Part shown: positions 21,700 through 33,107 of the stretch, in pieces
Numbering within the stretch: position 1 is the first letter of the stretch
Layout: the number at the start of each line of letters is the position of its first letter
DNA from: Trochalopteron elliotii
Lineage: Eukaryota > Chordata > Aves > Passeriformes > Leiothrichidae
Direction of reading: 5' to 3'
DNA: 64,000 nt
Assembly: GCA_024734555.1 (NCBI GenBank)
Contig: JANPWX010000075.1
Span: 377,722-441,721 of the forward strand
Notes under the pieces: model-generated
The model's input: only the letters and a program-made list of their open reading frames with translations
Told to the model about the DNA's origin: nothing
The model's database searches: none
Translations under genes and position numbers: made by a program

Positions 21700-21860
21700 C
21701 CACAAATCTTCACTTCGCACATCAGTTATATCAAATTAATTCAATTGAATTAATAACAGTAATTAATTCATGCATATTAGCATAACACCATGCATCATAG
21801 ATGGAGGCTAATAAATGCAATACTGATTTTCTTAATCGACTTCTTCAGCTGCCATGTGTC
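21700..21860. promoter_or_regulatory. Candidate conserved non-coding element
   Basis: This dense AT block contains AAATTAATTCAATTGAATTAAT, so TTAATTCAATTGAATTAA is a near-perfect palindrome. It is followed by GTAATTAATTCATGCATATTAGCAT. Stacked TAAT/ATTA homeodomain cores plus ATGCAT are typical of developmental enhancers. No tandem repeat explains the pattern. Conservation is untested. Confidence 0.35.
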
Positions 21861-23413
21861 TTAGTCAAAGGGATGCTGTGGGGTCTTCCCCTCTTTTTTT
21901 CCATATGCAGACGAGAAAAAAAAAAGCAACCAACAAACACCAAAGGTATTTCTGATTCAGACTGTACTTCTACAACAACAACAACAAGAAGCTTGGGGTT
22001 TGTGCTCTCAATTCCCTGCAGCCCAGCCAGGGCATGGACTGTTCTCTGGGGCTATTTAAAGGTCACCCTGCAAGTGGAAGGCTCTGTAAGAGACACTGCC
22101 CCAAAAGCAGGGAGAGGAGCCACAGTGGCCAACCACCACTGCAATAATCATATATCTGGGTATTATTTTCTTCCCTCACACATGGTTATTAAGAGACGAT
22201 GCGGGTCTTAAAGCTAGAACCTTTTGCTCTGGGAAAATTACATGTGACACTTTACATACGGATTAGATAATTAATGTATGTCCTGATTTCTTCCACCGTA
22301 ACATAAAAAGGGCGAGAGCAGCGCTATAATTCCAGATAATTAAGGATCTGTGGAGTTGCAGTGGCCTCCACGGTGGTGGGAGTGCTGCCTGCTGTCATTA
22401 GAACCAGAGAATCCCTTTCTGCTCTCCACACCTCACTGCTGGCTCTGTCACACCCAGCTGTCCCTGACTGCTGCCACCAAATCCAGCTCCATCCCTCTCC
22501 TGCCATCCAAAGGTGCTGGGAGAAGGCAGGACCCTGAACTTGCCAAACTGCAGAACCACAGGGCTGGTTTGTGCCCATCCCATGGAGCGTGGGCAGCTCC
22601 TCACAGCCAGGCACAGGGGCTTGGAGTGAGGGCAGCTACCCTGGCATTGCTTCCAAAGCTCAGGTGGCCCCAGCAAAGAGCTCCACCAGCTCATCTCCTC
22701 CTTCTCCTGTTATCAGAGGGCATCACGAAGGACAAGTGCAGACCTGGGCTGGCCACACCAGAGAAATGAGTGCTGCACCAGTGTTAAATTGAACTCTCAA
22801 AACTGGGCTAGCAGGCAGCCCTGATGGGACACCAGTCTGTCACCCGTGTGCCTCGGTGGGGACTGCAGGGCTCTGCACCTCTGCACTGGCACTGGAGCTC
22901 TGGCGCCTCTATAGCACTGGTGGACAGGGGCTTTGGAGACACAGCAGAGCAGGGGAGATTCCTCCCAATGCAAAAATCCTCACACTGAGCCCAATTTGCA
23001 TTAAGCCCAAACTGTTTTTTGGGGTTTTTTTCCAGCGAGGCAGGAGAGATATTTAATGTAAAGAAAATGCACGTCGGTGCATGGAGGACAGAGTATCTTT
23101 ACAGAGTATCCTGAAATCCCTGCAGGACCTCCCTGCCTGCTGTGATCAAACATTAAAATCTAGAGCTGTCACTAAGCTAAACAAACACAAACCGTCTGTG
23201 CTTTCATCTGCACAGCACCCTGCATCCTCCTGCAGCCAGGGACCGTGCCAGGCTGGGGGGACAACAGCAGCACCCGGGGCAGGGCACAGTGTGACATCCA
23301 TGTGCTCTCCACAAGCAGGTGTGTTTTCCCAGTTTGTTCTTGCAGCAGGAAGCTGCTGGCCTGGTTTTCAGCCTGGTGAGGTCTGTGGGTGCCTGCTGTC
23401 CCCAAGGAGGAGC
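21861..23413. other. Single-copy non-coding DNA
   Basis: No gene is recognised. A short ACA triplet run occurs near 21,974. Minus- and plus-strand frames of about 95-140 codons at 22,320-22,790 overlap each other and look like chance. Confidence 0.45.
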
Positions 23414-23418
23414 AAACA

Positions 23419-24052
23419 TGTTATAAAGGATTGGTAGCCAATTTGATATTAAGTATTTTATTTCGCCATTTGAAATCAATTTGAATCAGCCTCAAAAAAG
23501 GAATGCAACATCGATCCCTGGGGTATTGAGGTTGGGTGAACACAGGGGCAGCCTCAACGGAGCTGGAGCTGACCCCTCTCCGTCCACAAGCTCTTGGATT
23601 CAGGGTACAGTTTTTATACAGTTTTTCTGCCCTGAGGCAAGTTCATTGTTAGTCTTTGTCCAGTGTGCATATTCATACACTTCTTTCTTTCTCTGTTTGG
23701 TTTCTGAAAGCTTTTCCTGGCAGGGTCGAGGTTCTGAATTGGGTTCCTGGAACTGGGCATTGGGATGCTGATCTGTGCAATCTCCGGGTTCTCCCCACTC
23801 AGATCCGTATCAGGCGTTGATCATCAGGGAAGTGGCGGATCCACCCATGATGAACGAGCCATCTCCTGCTCAGCCCTGTCCTTTCTGTTGGAAATTTTGG
23901 TTTCTCCCTGCTATTACCTGAGAGCCTTTACAGTTGCAAATGCGTCTCGTAGTCGGAGACGCCTTTTAAAATTTTTGGAAATCTAAACTTGTATCACAGT
24001 TTTAGGTTATAACATACTTGACACGTGAATTTATTTTAGAACATATATCACA
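23419..24052 (-). mobile_element. Solo LTR, family E
   Basis: On the minus strand the element begins TGTGATATATG and ends CCTTTATAACA. It is flanked by a perfect 5-bp target-site duplication, AAACA, at 23414-23418 and 24053-24057. A TATAAAAA box (complement of 23611-23618) lies upstream of an AATAAA signal (complement of 23457-23462), as in U3-R-U5. The U3 holds a perfect hairpin (23942-23962). A 5-bp duplication fits ERVL-type elements, an inference. No internal viral sequence is joined to it and no second copy is in the window. Confidence 0.82.
23942..23962. repeat. Perfect 7-bp GC-rich hairpin
   Basis: GCGTCTC, loop GTAGTCG, then GAGACGC. It contains four CpGs in an otherwise CpG-poor stretch and lies near the outer end of the family E LTR. 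Confidence 0.85.
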
Positions 24053-24057
24053 AAACA

Positions 24058-24313
24058 CAAACAACCCAGGGAGCAAGAGGGGCAGCCCCAGGTGAGGGGT
24101 GACACGGCTGTGTCCCCCAGCACAGGTCACATCTGTGTGTGCCCAACCTCCCTTTTCCCGTGCAGCTCAGCTGGGCTCCCAGAGCGGAACAAAACAAAAC
24201 AAAAAAATCCCTACAGGCAAAACCCACCCGCCCCAACTGCAGAGCTCTGGGACAGGCTCCTCTCATTTCCTGGGGCTTGAACACGAAGGGAGGAGTGGAA
24301 ACTGGGCCCGCAG
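24058..24313 (+). other. GC-rich single-copy DNA ending at a consensus splice donor
   Basis: GC-rich sequence ends in CAG|GTGAGTG at 24313/24314, a perfect 5' splice-site consensus. An acceptor-like CCCCAACTGCAG ends near 24,242, which would define an exon of about 70 nt. Neither plus-strand frame across it shows conserved protein features, so any transcript would more likely be non-coding. Confidence 0.25.
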
Positions 24314-24528
24314 GTGAGTGATTGTCTCTTTCGGGCTCCTCTCTCCATCTCTGCCCGCCGCCGCCTCTGCAGCCTTTGTTTACCCGCACGGCTGCTCCTC
24401 AGCGCATCACTCACCGTGTCTCGAGTGCCCGCCGCCCTCCCTGCTCCCCAGCACCCTGACAATTTTGTATTTAAAACACTAATAATAATCAAGCCGTGTT
24501 ATTTTTCTCCCCCCCCCTCCTCCTGCAG
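24314..24528 (+). other. Possible short intron (215 nt)
   Basis: It starts GTGAGTG and ends in a long pyrimidine tract TTTTTCTCCCCCCCCCTCCT followed by CCTGCAG|GA. A branch-like CACTAAT lies about 45 nt upstream of the AG. All intron signals are therefore present and correctly spaced. The interior is CpG-rich at 24,330-24,435. This is a pattern match only, with no protein support. Confidence 0.25.
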
Positions 24529-25640
24529 GATCTCCTAAGGCAGTGAAGGTCTGAGACGTTTGACCAGGAGCCTGATAAATGCTTGCCTTTCAGCCGTGCA
24601 CTTTCTTGTAGCACCTCTGAAATATGTATGCACATGTTATGCGGTGTGGATGCATATCAATGCCACATCTACCTTTGCATATTAAATCATCGCCACATCT
24701 TCTCTGGCAGTAAAATATGCAGAGCATATGCTAAAGACAGCATCTCCCCTGCCTAGGCACAGCAGCCCTCCCCCTGTGTGCTCTCCCCCAGCACAGCCTG
24801 TGATCCCAGGTATTTCAGCCCCTCTCTTTTGTTCTTCTCCTAGGAGAGGTATTTATTTTTATTTCCTCCCTGCACGCTGCTTTCACTGTTTTAAGGACTC
24901 CTGTTACTGCCTGCTTACAAATATATTCCAGCTAGAGCTAGACCCTAACTTCTCTCCCCCTTCAGAGGGAAGACAAATACCAAACACGGTGGAAAAGCTG
25001 CCTGAAATAACAAGCCAGCTGGAGCATGGGATTGCCTCCCCTGTATTCACCCTCTCCCACTGCACAGTCCAGTGCAGGCAGTCAGGGATTTCACACAAAC
25101 CTCCAGCCCTGCCATCACTGCTGCCTCTTCTCCTGCTTTTACACCTGAGCAGTCACACCCGGCTGACATCAGATTTGAGCTACAGAAAAGGGAATGAGAG
25201 GTTTTCTGATGGAGAGTGGGAATATTCGCTTTGATGATCACTGGGATGAGAGCCAGAAATAAGAACAATCTTTTGGGAGGCATAAAGCAGCTGCTAGGTG
25301 CTGGGATTGGGCAGAAATCTCTTGTCAAGATCTGCTCCTTGGAAGGAGCTTTGGTCCTGCTCTTGGCAGCCATGGAATTGTGACTCCAGAGCCTCTCCCA
25401 ATGTGGGGCTTCCCACTCTGTCGATTTAATAAAAATGCTAAAATTTACAGTAGGCCATTCAAATTCCCAACAAAACATGCTCATTTCCTCTTGGGAGTCA
25501 CAAGAAATGGTTTCCCCAAAATAATCCCATGGGCCCATACTTGTGTGCAGGGGTGCCAGACCTGGAAGCAGGAATTGTGCCCCATGGAAACAAATGGAGC
25601 CTGACTGGCTGCTCTAGTGTTACAGATGCAATAAAACCTA
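24529..25640. other. Single-copy non-coding DNA with AT-rich motif cluster
   Basis: From 24,590 to 24,730 there are repeated GCATAT, ATGCATATCAAT and TTTGCATATTAAAT motifs (POU/homeodomain-like), which may be conserved. Plus- and minus-strand frames of about 165 codons cover 24,728-25,538 but overlap and show no domain. Confidence 0.4.
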
Positions 25641-25761
25641 TTCCTCTTCTTCTTCTTCTTTTTCTTTTTCTTTTTCTTTTTCTTTTTCTTTTTCTTTTTC
25701 TTCTTCTTCTTCTTCTTCTTCTTCTTCTTCTTCTTCTTCTTCTTCTTCTTCTTCTTCTTCT
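25641..25761. repeat. Polypyrimidine tract: (TTTTTC)n then (TTC)n
   Basis: A 121-bp pure C/T strand begins TTCCTCTTCTTC, continues with about eight TTTTTC hexamers, and ends in about 20 TTC triplets. Such mirror-like homopurine-homopyrimidine DNA can form triplexes (H-DNA). The adjoining 70 bp are nearly pure A/T. Confidence 0.96.
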
Positions 25762-26919
25762 AATTTTAAATATTTAATATCTATTTTATATATTATATTT
25801 TAGATTTATATTATTTTGATAATACTAAAAATAACCCAAACTGACAAATCCTGCAGCCCAGTCCCTGGGCCAGGCAGGGAGCTGTCATCTCTCTGTTGAC
25901 ACCAAAGCTCTTGGGTCAGGGGCAGAGCAGAGGCACTGGCTGCCCTGCCCTGCACACAGCTCTGAAATGCTCCCCTACTTCTCTCTCTGCAAAACTGGCC
26001 AAGGATTCAGGTTCTCCTGTGCCACCCCATTGCTGAGTTGGCTGGTGACCAACCCTCCTGCTTTCTCACCTGCTAATTTTCCTGTCCTACCTGGGGGCTT
26101 CTGTCAGGCTTCCTCTTCCACACTAACCTGGCTCTCTCGTCCTCCCCCCACCTTTCACTCACCCTAATTCTGCAGATTTCAGAGGAGAAGTGAGGAAAGC
26201 TGTCACTGGTCAAGGGAGCTCTAACAGAGCAGAGCAGCACGAGCCCTTTTGTTTCAGTAGGAGATGTCAGAAGGAGCAGGAGTAGTGAGAACCATTTCCT
26301 CCTCAGCTCCCAGGTGGCTGCTTTCTCCTGCAGGTGCTGACCTGCTCACCTTTCCCAGCTCTGCAGCAAAAGCCCCAGGATGACACCTGCAGGGACATCC
26401 CAAAGCTGCTCCTTCACCAGGCAGAGGGCAGAGATGCTGTGCTCAACAGCCCCATGCCTCATCCCCACCACGGGCACAGAGCTGGGGTCACGAGCACTGC
26501 AAGGCTTCAGCCTCTCCACTCTCCCTCCTGGCTGTCACCACTGTCATTTTCCAGGAGCAGAGGGACCAGGCTGGTTGTGTCACCACGTCACAGGGCTCAT
26601 TTCTACCCACAGCTGCCTGCTTTTCAATTACCACCTGCCCCAGGTCAAAAGGAGCTTGACCCCTTTCACCCAGTGAGAGTGTGCTCAGCTCTGACCTGTG
26701 GCACCAGAACAAATCCTGCAGCACAGATTAACAGCACAGGGAGCACTTTCTCTCCTGCACTTCTCTAGAAAGCAAAGTCCTGTTAAAGTCTTTCAAAAGC
26801 TCAAGGAAAGCCCAGAAGGGCTTAAGCCTGAAGCCCCCAAGCTCTCCAATGGAACTGTGTCCTACAGAAACCACAACATGAAACAGAATCTCCCTGACAT
26901 CCTTTTGGAGCCTCAGTCC
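25762..26919. other. Single-copy non-coding DNA
   Basis: The first 70 bp are AT-rich. No gene is recognised in the remainder. Confidence 0.45.
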
Positions 26920-27408
26920 TCAGTTCTGGCACAAGTCAGGTCAGCCAGCACAGGATGTGGAGCTGCTGGAGAGAGTCCAGAGGAGACCATGGAGATGCTC
27001 CAAAGGCTGAGCTCCTCTGCTCTGGAGCCCGGCTGGGAGAGCTGGAGAAGAGAAGGCTCCAGGGAGAGCTCAGAGCCCCTTCCAGGGCCTAAAGGGGCTC
27101 CAGGAGAGCTGGAGAGGGACGGGGGACAAGGGATGGAGTGATAAGACAAGGGGGAATGGTTTCATACTCAGAGAAGGGAGAGGTAGATGGGATATTGGGA
27201 AGGAATTCTTCCCTGTGAGGGTGGGGAGGCCCTGGCACAGAGTGCCCAGAGAAGCTGTGGCTGTCCCATCTCTGGAAGTGTCCAAGGCCAGAATGAACAG
27301 GGCTTGGAACAACCTGGGATAGTGGAGGGTGTCCCTGCCCATGTCAGGGGATGGAATGAGCTGATCTTTAAGGTCCCTTCCAACCCAAGCCATTCTATGA
27401 TTCCATGA
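26920..27408 (+). mobile_element. CR1 LINE 3' portion, longest in window
   Basis: CAGTTCTGGC, GGAGCTGCTGGAGAGAGTCC and GAGCTGGAGAAGAGAAGGCTCC are CR1 ORF2-3' region motifs. They are followed by GATAAGACAAGGGGGAATGG, GGGAAGGAATTCTTCC, GGTGTCCCTGCCCATG and a terminal CATTCTATGATTCCATGA. At about 490 bp it reaches furthest upstream of all CR1 pieces here. The coding part is broken and cannot encode a working protein. Confidence 0.96.
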
Positions 27409-30400
27409 CCCTCAGTGCTGCCCCCCCAACCAGGTGTCCCTGAGCTGTGGGGTGAGCACCAGGCTCGTGGCAGACCCTGGGGATGGGAAGCTGAACCAAG
27501 GCCAGGAAAAATGCAGTCAGGTACGTTTAAAACCAAGGGGTGATGCCACCTTCTCATTTGCTGGAACTGCACCACACACAGCTAAAGTGGGGTGCCCAGG
27601 GGTGCTGAGGACTGTGACAGCCCACTGACAGCCAGACCTTGGCTCCAACAAGGACATGGCAACCATCAGCTAAACCCATGCTGCTGGCACAGAGCTGCAG
27701 AAAATCAAACCTAGGGACAAGCAGAGATGAGAAACAGACACTTGAGCACTGCTGCTCCAAATTTGAGGAGGAGATGGGCCAACTTCATACATCTGTCTGT
27801 CTTCACAGGAGGCTAAATTAAGAACCACCATAGAAGAAAACAGAAGTAATTGAAAGCCCCAAATCTCTGCCAGTGTGGCCAGTGATCTTCACCTCCTGTG
27901 GCACCACGAGAATGGGCCTCACCCACAGGGCTGGCCCTTCACACAGGCCCTGCCAGGAGAGCAGGAATTTCCCCAGGGCATCACCTGCACAGCCAGGCCT
28001 GTCCCTGCTGCAGCAGCAGATCACAGCCTGCAGGGTGTGAGGGTGCAGTGCCCAAACCCACGGTGGGCTCCATCCCTCTCCTGCCTGTTGCTGCAGCCCC
28101 TCACAGCCAACTCTGCCTGCCCTCCCTCCCCAGCCACCCTCCAGGGTCTGAGCATCAGATTTGTGCCCGTTTCACCAGGAGAGAAATTTTTCTCCAGTGC
28201 TGGTGTTCCTCCCCATCTTTCAGGATGAATCATTGCTGGTTTAAGCACACAGCGAAGATTTATGCAGTAATAGATGTGGGGAATAGCTGTGGCTCTGGGG
28301 TCTCAGAACAATAATACATAATTCAGAAATTAATACAGGGTAGCAAAGACAATGGGATTTGAAATGAACATTATCGGGCAAAGCAAAAGGAAAACTCCAC
28401 AGGCTCGTCGTGTGCAGATGCTTCCACCATCCACACACCCAATTATAACTTTAGCTCTTACAAAGGGAACTGACTTAAACCATTAAATCTTTATTATTTT
28501 TTTCCCCGTGGTGGGAGGGGGAGTGGGAGTGCAGATTCCTTAAAGATAGAGAGTTTAAATTAAGCTTTAAAACTGTGACTGAGCAAGATTTAATACTGAC
28601 AATTAGCCTGGACAAACAGTTAATCGTCCTGCAGGCATAATTTATATATTCTCTGTGCAACAGGGAGAGAATGTCAGCACATTGCACTGCAAATTAGTGC
28701 AATAAAAGAATCTCATAACCTCTAACAGCTCTGCTGTCTGACAAAGAGAGATCATTCCTCCTCTCCCCACGCTGTTGCCTAGCCACACGCCCATCACCCT
28801 GGGCTGCTGCTCTTGCATTTTCGACCCAATTTCCCAGCTCTGTCCTGCTGCCCAGACCTTCCTGCCAGCCACACCACTGGTGGAGAGCTTTGCCAGATCC
28901 CCTGGAACGAGCCAGGTTGGAGCTTTGGTGAGAAGAAGGAAAAAAGATAAACAAGCATCTCACAAGGATGTGGTGATGACTCTGGTCCTGAGTTAGCAAA
29001 GCAGTTAAACACGAGCCTAAGGGCAAGGATAGGCCTGGGCTGCAGCCTGGGGCTTGGCTGAGCAGAGCCAGACCTAAATTCAGAAAACTTCTTTCCAAGG
29101 TGGGCATTAGCCAGTGTGGATGTACACCAGGCTGGTGGTGAGGAGTTTGTGTGCTCCCAGGTCAGGTGTTTCAGGTAAAATTTACAAGTGGCACCAATAA
29201 ACAGCACTTTATTTTTTTTTTCCCAAAGGACTTTGCCAGTGTCTAGGCCACTGTGATGAGCAATAAAACCCCCCAATAAGGATCTCTCTGGATGTTTTTA
29301 TTTGGTAAGGACACATGGGCTGGAACACCTTTTAGCAGACCATGGCTCTATCTCATTCTTTATATTCTCATGTTAGATCCACTTTAGAAAAAGTTAAATA
29401 TTCTCCCAGGGCTCCCCATAGGTCCAGTGGCTATCGTTGCAGCCCATATGTCATATCACAACAGAAAGAAAGCAGGAACTCATAATGAAGGAGAAAAGAA
29501 AAAAAAAGCCTTTAACAATATAGCCCACATCCAATATTATTATTTCAAGAGTATTATTTCAGTGGAGGCTTTAATAATGACTTACTGACCTAAACTATTA
29601 AAAACCATCCCCATGTCTGCAGTGGAACAGATGAAGTACTCCAGAAATAGCTACAATTCAGTGATACATATATTATACACTCTGCAAATTTGTTGAAGAA
29701 CTTTTATAAGCAGGCTATAGAAAATTAAATTAATTATTAATACAGATCAGCAATATCTTTTTGCTCATCTCCTGCTAATACCATACAGGTGGCCTGTGCT
29801 GTCCTATTCTTCCATGCAGAATTTTCCCTGCTAAAATTCTTTTGCTTTTCTGTGCTAAAGGAGTCTGTGGGAGGCTGCTGTATGCAAAGAATTTGTTTTA
29901 AGAAAGGCAAAATGTTAGATCCCTCAAAATCAGCTCCTAACCAGTGGGAGACACGGAGATATTGGCAAAAAAAAAAAAATCTTGTCTTATTCAAGCATAT
30001 CCTTATTTCCTGTGAAATTAAATTTGCATTTCTTTTGGGGCAGAAGAAAAAGGAAGTGGGGAATTAAAGTCCAGAGAAAGCTAGTGCAGGGATAAAATAT
30101 AAAACTCTACTGGGACTTCCAGCTTTTAGGCACAGCAGGAAACTCAATACAGATTTACTTAAAATAGGTTAACAAGGCAGTTTGCCATCATCTTCTTTTA
30201 GCACTAGAGGACTCTGCTTTCGAAGGACACAATTAAGGGAAAGAAGGAAGAATCAGGACTCGGTGGTGCATTGCCAGCATTGCCTTCCACTGCAGTGGGA
30301 GCAAATAAAGTCTTTCTGCTTCATTTTAGTGTCAGAAATGTGGAGAGAACAGGCAAGTAGGGCAAACCAGCACAGGCCTGTGCTTCACACTTCCCAAAGA

Positions 30401-31808
30401 CCTGCTCCAATATCTGCTCTTGGATAAAAGCACCTGGGGGTGCTTTTATGGGAACCACAGGTAAACACAGACCACAGTCATCATCACAGGTTTCAAATCC
30501 AGCCCAATTTCACATCCCTCTGTTCCCTCTGAGAATTTCCACCAGTGCTGAGCAGCTAAGAATCCAGCACCACCAGTAAATCACCAATGGCCTTCCCAGC
30601 AAAAAGCTTTCAGGACACGTTTGGGGTACAGCAACACCAGCATTGGCTTCCTGCAGATTTACACTCTGTGACATCTGTGAAAGACAAAGTGTTTGCACAA
30701 ATGCTGAAAACACAACAGGTTCTCAGTGCCATTTCTCTAAAGACACCAATAGCTCACCCCAAGGAGCACACACACACCCCCTAAATGCTCACATGCACCC
30801 AGAACCAGCTCAGAGTGTGGCTGAATGGAAAACATGCCCAAACACATTTTTAATGGGCAGTTTAAAAAAAACCCCTTATCTGGAGGAAAAAAACCCAAAC
30901 ACAAAAAACACTTCTTGAGCAGTCATTACTATTTCTTAGTGCCATGGTGAACTGTTTTTTCAATGCAACCAAAATCTTATTATTGCTATAAGCTCAACCC
31001 AAACTGTGAATTTACATGTCTGTGCTGACAGCTGTTGATACCAACAGGAAAAAAATAATTTTGTTTGCATTTGTTTGAATCTTTGACCTAAATGAAAACA
31101 GCAAATATTCTTCAGATATATCTACATGGTTTTGTAAGGTCATTTGTTCCCTCTCTCAGCTCAGTCGCCATCCTCTCTGGGACCACAGGCAGGGCAGGCT
31201 CCGTGCTAGGGCTGCTCCAGTGCCCTGCAGGGCAGCCTGGCCACTGCACTGCCTCACCCTGGCCCACATCAGGGCCTGCTGGGGAAGGAAAAGTCCCCAA
31301 AACAGCTCTGATGTCTTGGAATAAGGGGAATCCAGGAGATGCTGGAGTCATTCAGTGTCTCTGCTGCTGGGGGACCAGGCGAATGTCTGTGCAATGAGAG
31401 CAACTCCCTCATCCAAGTGCTGCCATCCCATTCCATCCATGCAGGCAATCCCTGTCCCTGAGCAAACTGCAGGAACTGATGAGGCTGAGGGGGCTGGCAC
31501 AGCTCATGTGAGGGCACAGCTCCTCTATCACCTGCCCAGTGGAGGTCACCTGCCCACTTAATGCCAAAGACAAACCAGTCCCTTTCACCTGGAGCCAGAA
31601 CTGGATGAACAAGTCCAGGACGTTAGAGAAGAGTTTCCTCCCCTGTGGTGCATGGATTGTCCATAAACCCGTGGCAAACCCATGTCCATAAACCCACCCA
31701 ACAACAGATCAGGTGGCTGGATGGGGCATTGTGGAAATGGAGAGCCCCTGGGCATGGTGCCTTCCAGAGGTATTTGCCCAAGGGAAGGGCAGTGAGAGGG
31801 GCTGGCAT
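27409..31808. other. Single-copy non-coding DNA
   Basis: In this 4.4-kb stretch I see no gene and no repeat family. AT-rich islands lie at 28,480-28,700 and 29,480-29,760, and the latter could be conserved. Overlapping frames of up to 160 codons near 28,694-29,276 have no domain. Confidence 0.45.
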
Positions 31809-32160
31809 GGTCACCTGCACCTCTGACAGGTCACCAGCAGCTCTGAGTGGTCACCTGCAGCTCTGAGTGGTCACCTGCACCTCTGACAGGTCACCTGCAT
31901 CTCTGACCAGTCACCTGCAGCTCTGAGTGTCACCTCCACCTCTGAGTGGTCACCTGCACCTCTGACAGGTCACCTGCATCTCTGACCAGTCACCTGCAGC
32001 TCTGAATGTCACCTCCACCTCTGACCAGTCACCTGCAGCTCTGAGTGTCACCTCCACCTCTGAGTGTCACCTCCACCTCTGAGTGGTCACCTCCACCTCT
32101 GACAGGTCACCTGCACCTCTGACCAACCATCTGCAGCTCAGAGTGGTCACCTGCAGCTGG
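31809..32160. repeat. Minisatellite, unit about 19 bp, 18 units, with higher-order pattern
   Basis: Eighteen units of the form GGTCACCTGCACCTCTGACA run in tandem. Unit types differ after CACCT (GCACC, GCATC, GCAGC, CCACC). The order ACC-ATC-AGC-CCACC occurs twice in a row, showing amplification of a four-unit block. Eleven units hold CACCTG, the E-box bound by ZEB/Snail/E2A factors, and four contain AGGTCA, a nuclear-receptor half-site. Whether any protein binds is unknown. Confidence 0.93.
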
Positions 32161-33107
32161 GCTGGGCTCAGGAGCTGCTCTGAGAGGAGCCCAGAGCTCA
32201 GCCCCACAGAGCTGGGATTGTACCAGCCTCGGGCTTGGGGCCTGACCCTCGGTGTAACCTCAGCTGTGGGGTGGCAGCAAGCTTTTACTGGAAATAAACT
32301 GCTCTGGTGTGTCAACAGCTCTGCAGCCCAGCAGGAACAAAGAGCTCTCAGCAACCACCAGAGTCACCAGAGATCAGATCTGCAGGACCCCACCAGCTCA
32401 CTTGCATCCCACACCACCTCCAGGTTTATGGGAGAAACAAAGAGGGAGGAGTTCTTGTGAGGAAAACAGTCACTGAAAATTATTACTGATTTATTTCCCC
32501 ATGAAAAGATGGCATTTTGTAAAGCCTTCTGTTCAAGAACAGCCCCAAATGTCAATGAAACACATTAAATCTCTTATTTATGATAATTATGCATTAGTTT
32601 GTCTGTTGTGACTGTAGTGAACCTACCAAAACAGTAGGTGAGCAGTAGGTGAAACGTTGCTGTTTTTTGAAGTTATGGCATCTACTAAATACTGATCAAA
32701 ACAACTTTTTGTCTTCTGCAAAGAGTTATACCTTTTGTAACAGACATCTGCCAGTTAGATGTCATGAAATAAAACACGGGGATATGGGAGATGGATAATA
32801 AAAGCATAAGGAAGACAAACTGAATATTCAGAATTACGAAATTTCATTTTCATTTTTTGAAACAAATTTCTCAGAACTGAATAATTCCAAGGAGCTCAAT
32901 ATTAAAAAAAAAAAAAAAAGAAAGAAAAAGCTTTTTCACTGAAAAGAAGTGAATGGAATTATATCTGGAAATAGCTCCAGATATAGCTCTCTCTTCTGGT
33001 GACATATGAAGTCAAAGCTTCGGCCAGACGAAGCTGAAGTGTTAGATGTTAACTGGGGGAACCTCAGGGGAGAAAAGGAGGCACAGGAATGAATTTATTT
33101 CTCTCTA
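32161..33107. other. Single-copy non-coding DNA
   Basis: No gene is recognised. From 32,460 to 32,960 the sequence is AT-rich and includes a 16-nt A run (32904-32919). A perfect hairpin at 32960-32985 is listed separately. Confidence 0.45.
32960..32985. repeat. Perfect 10-bp inverted repeat, 6-nt loop
   Basis: TATATCTGGA (32960-32969) pairs exactly with TCCAGATATA (32976-32985) around AATAGC. It is not within a recognised repeat. Confidence 0.87.

Noticed and set aside
21132..21785. 217-codon open frame, longest in the window
   Set aside because: Its first 180 bases are the antisense of a CR1 3' end, and the rest shows no domain.
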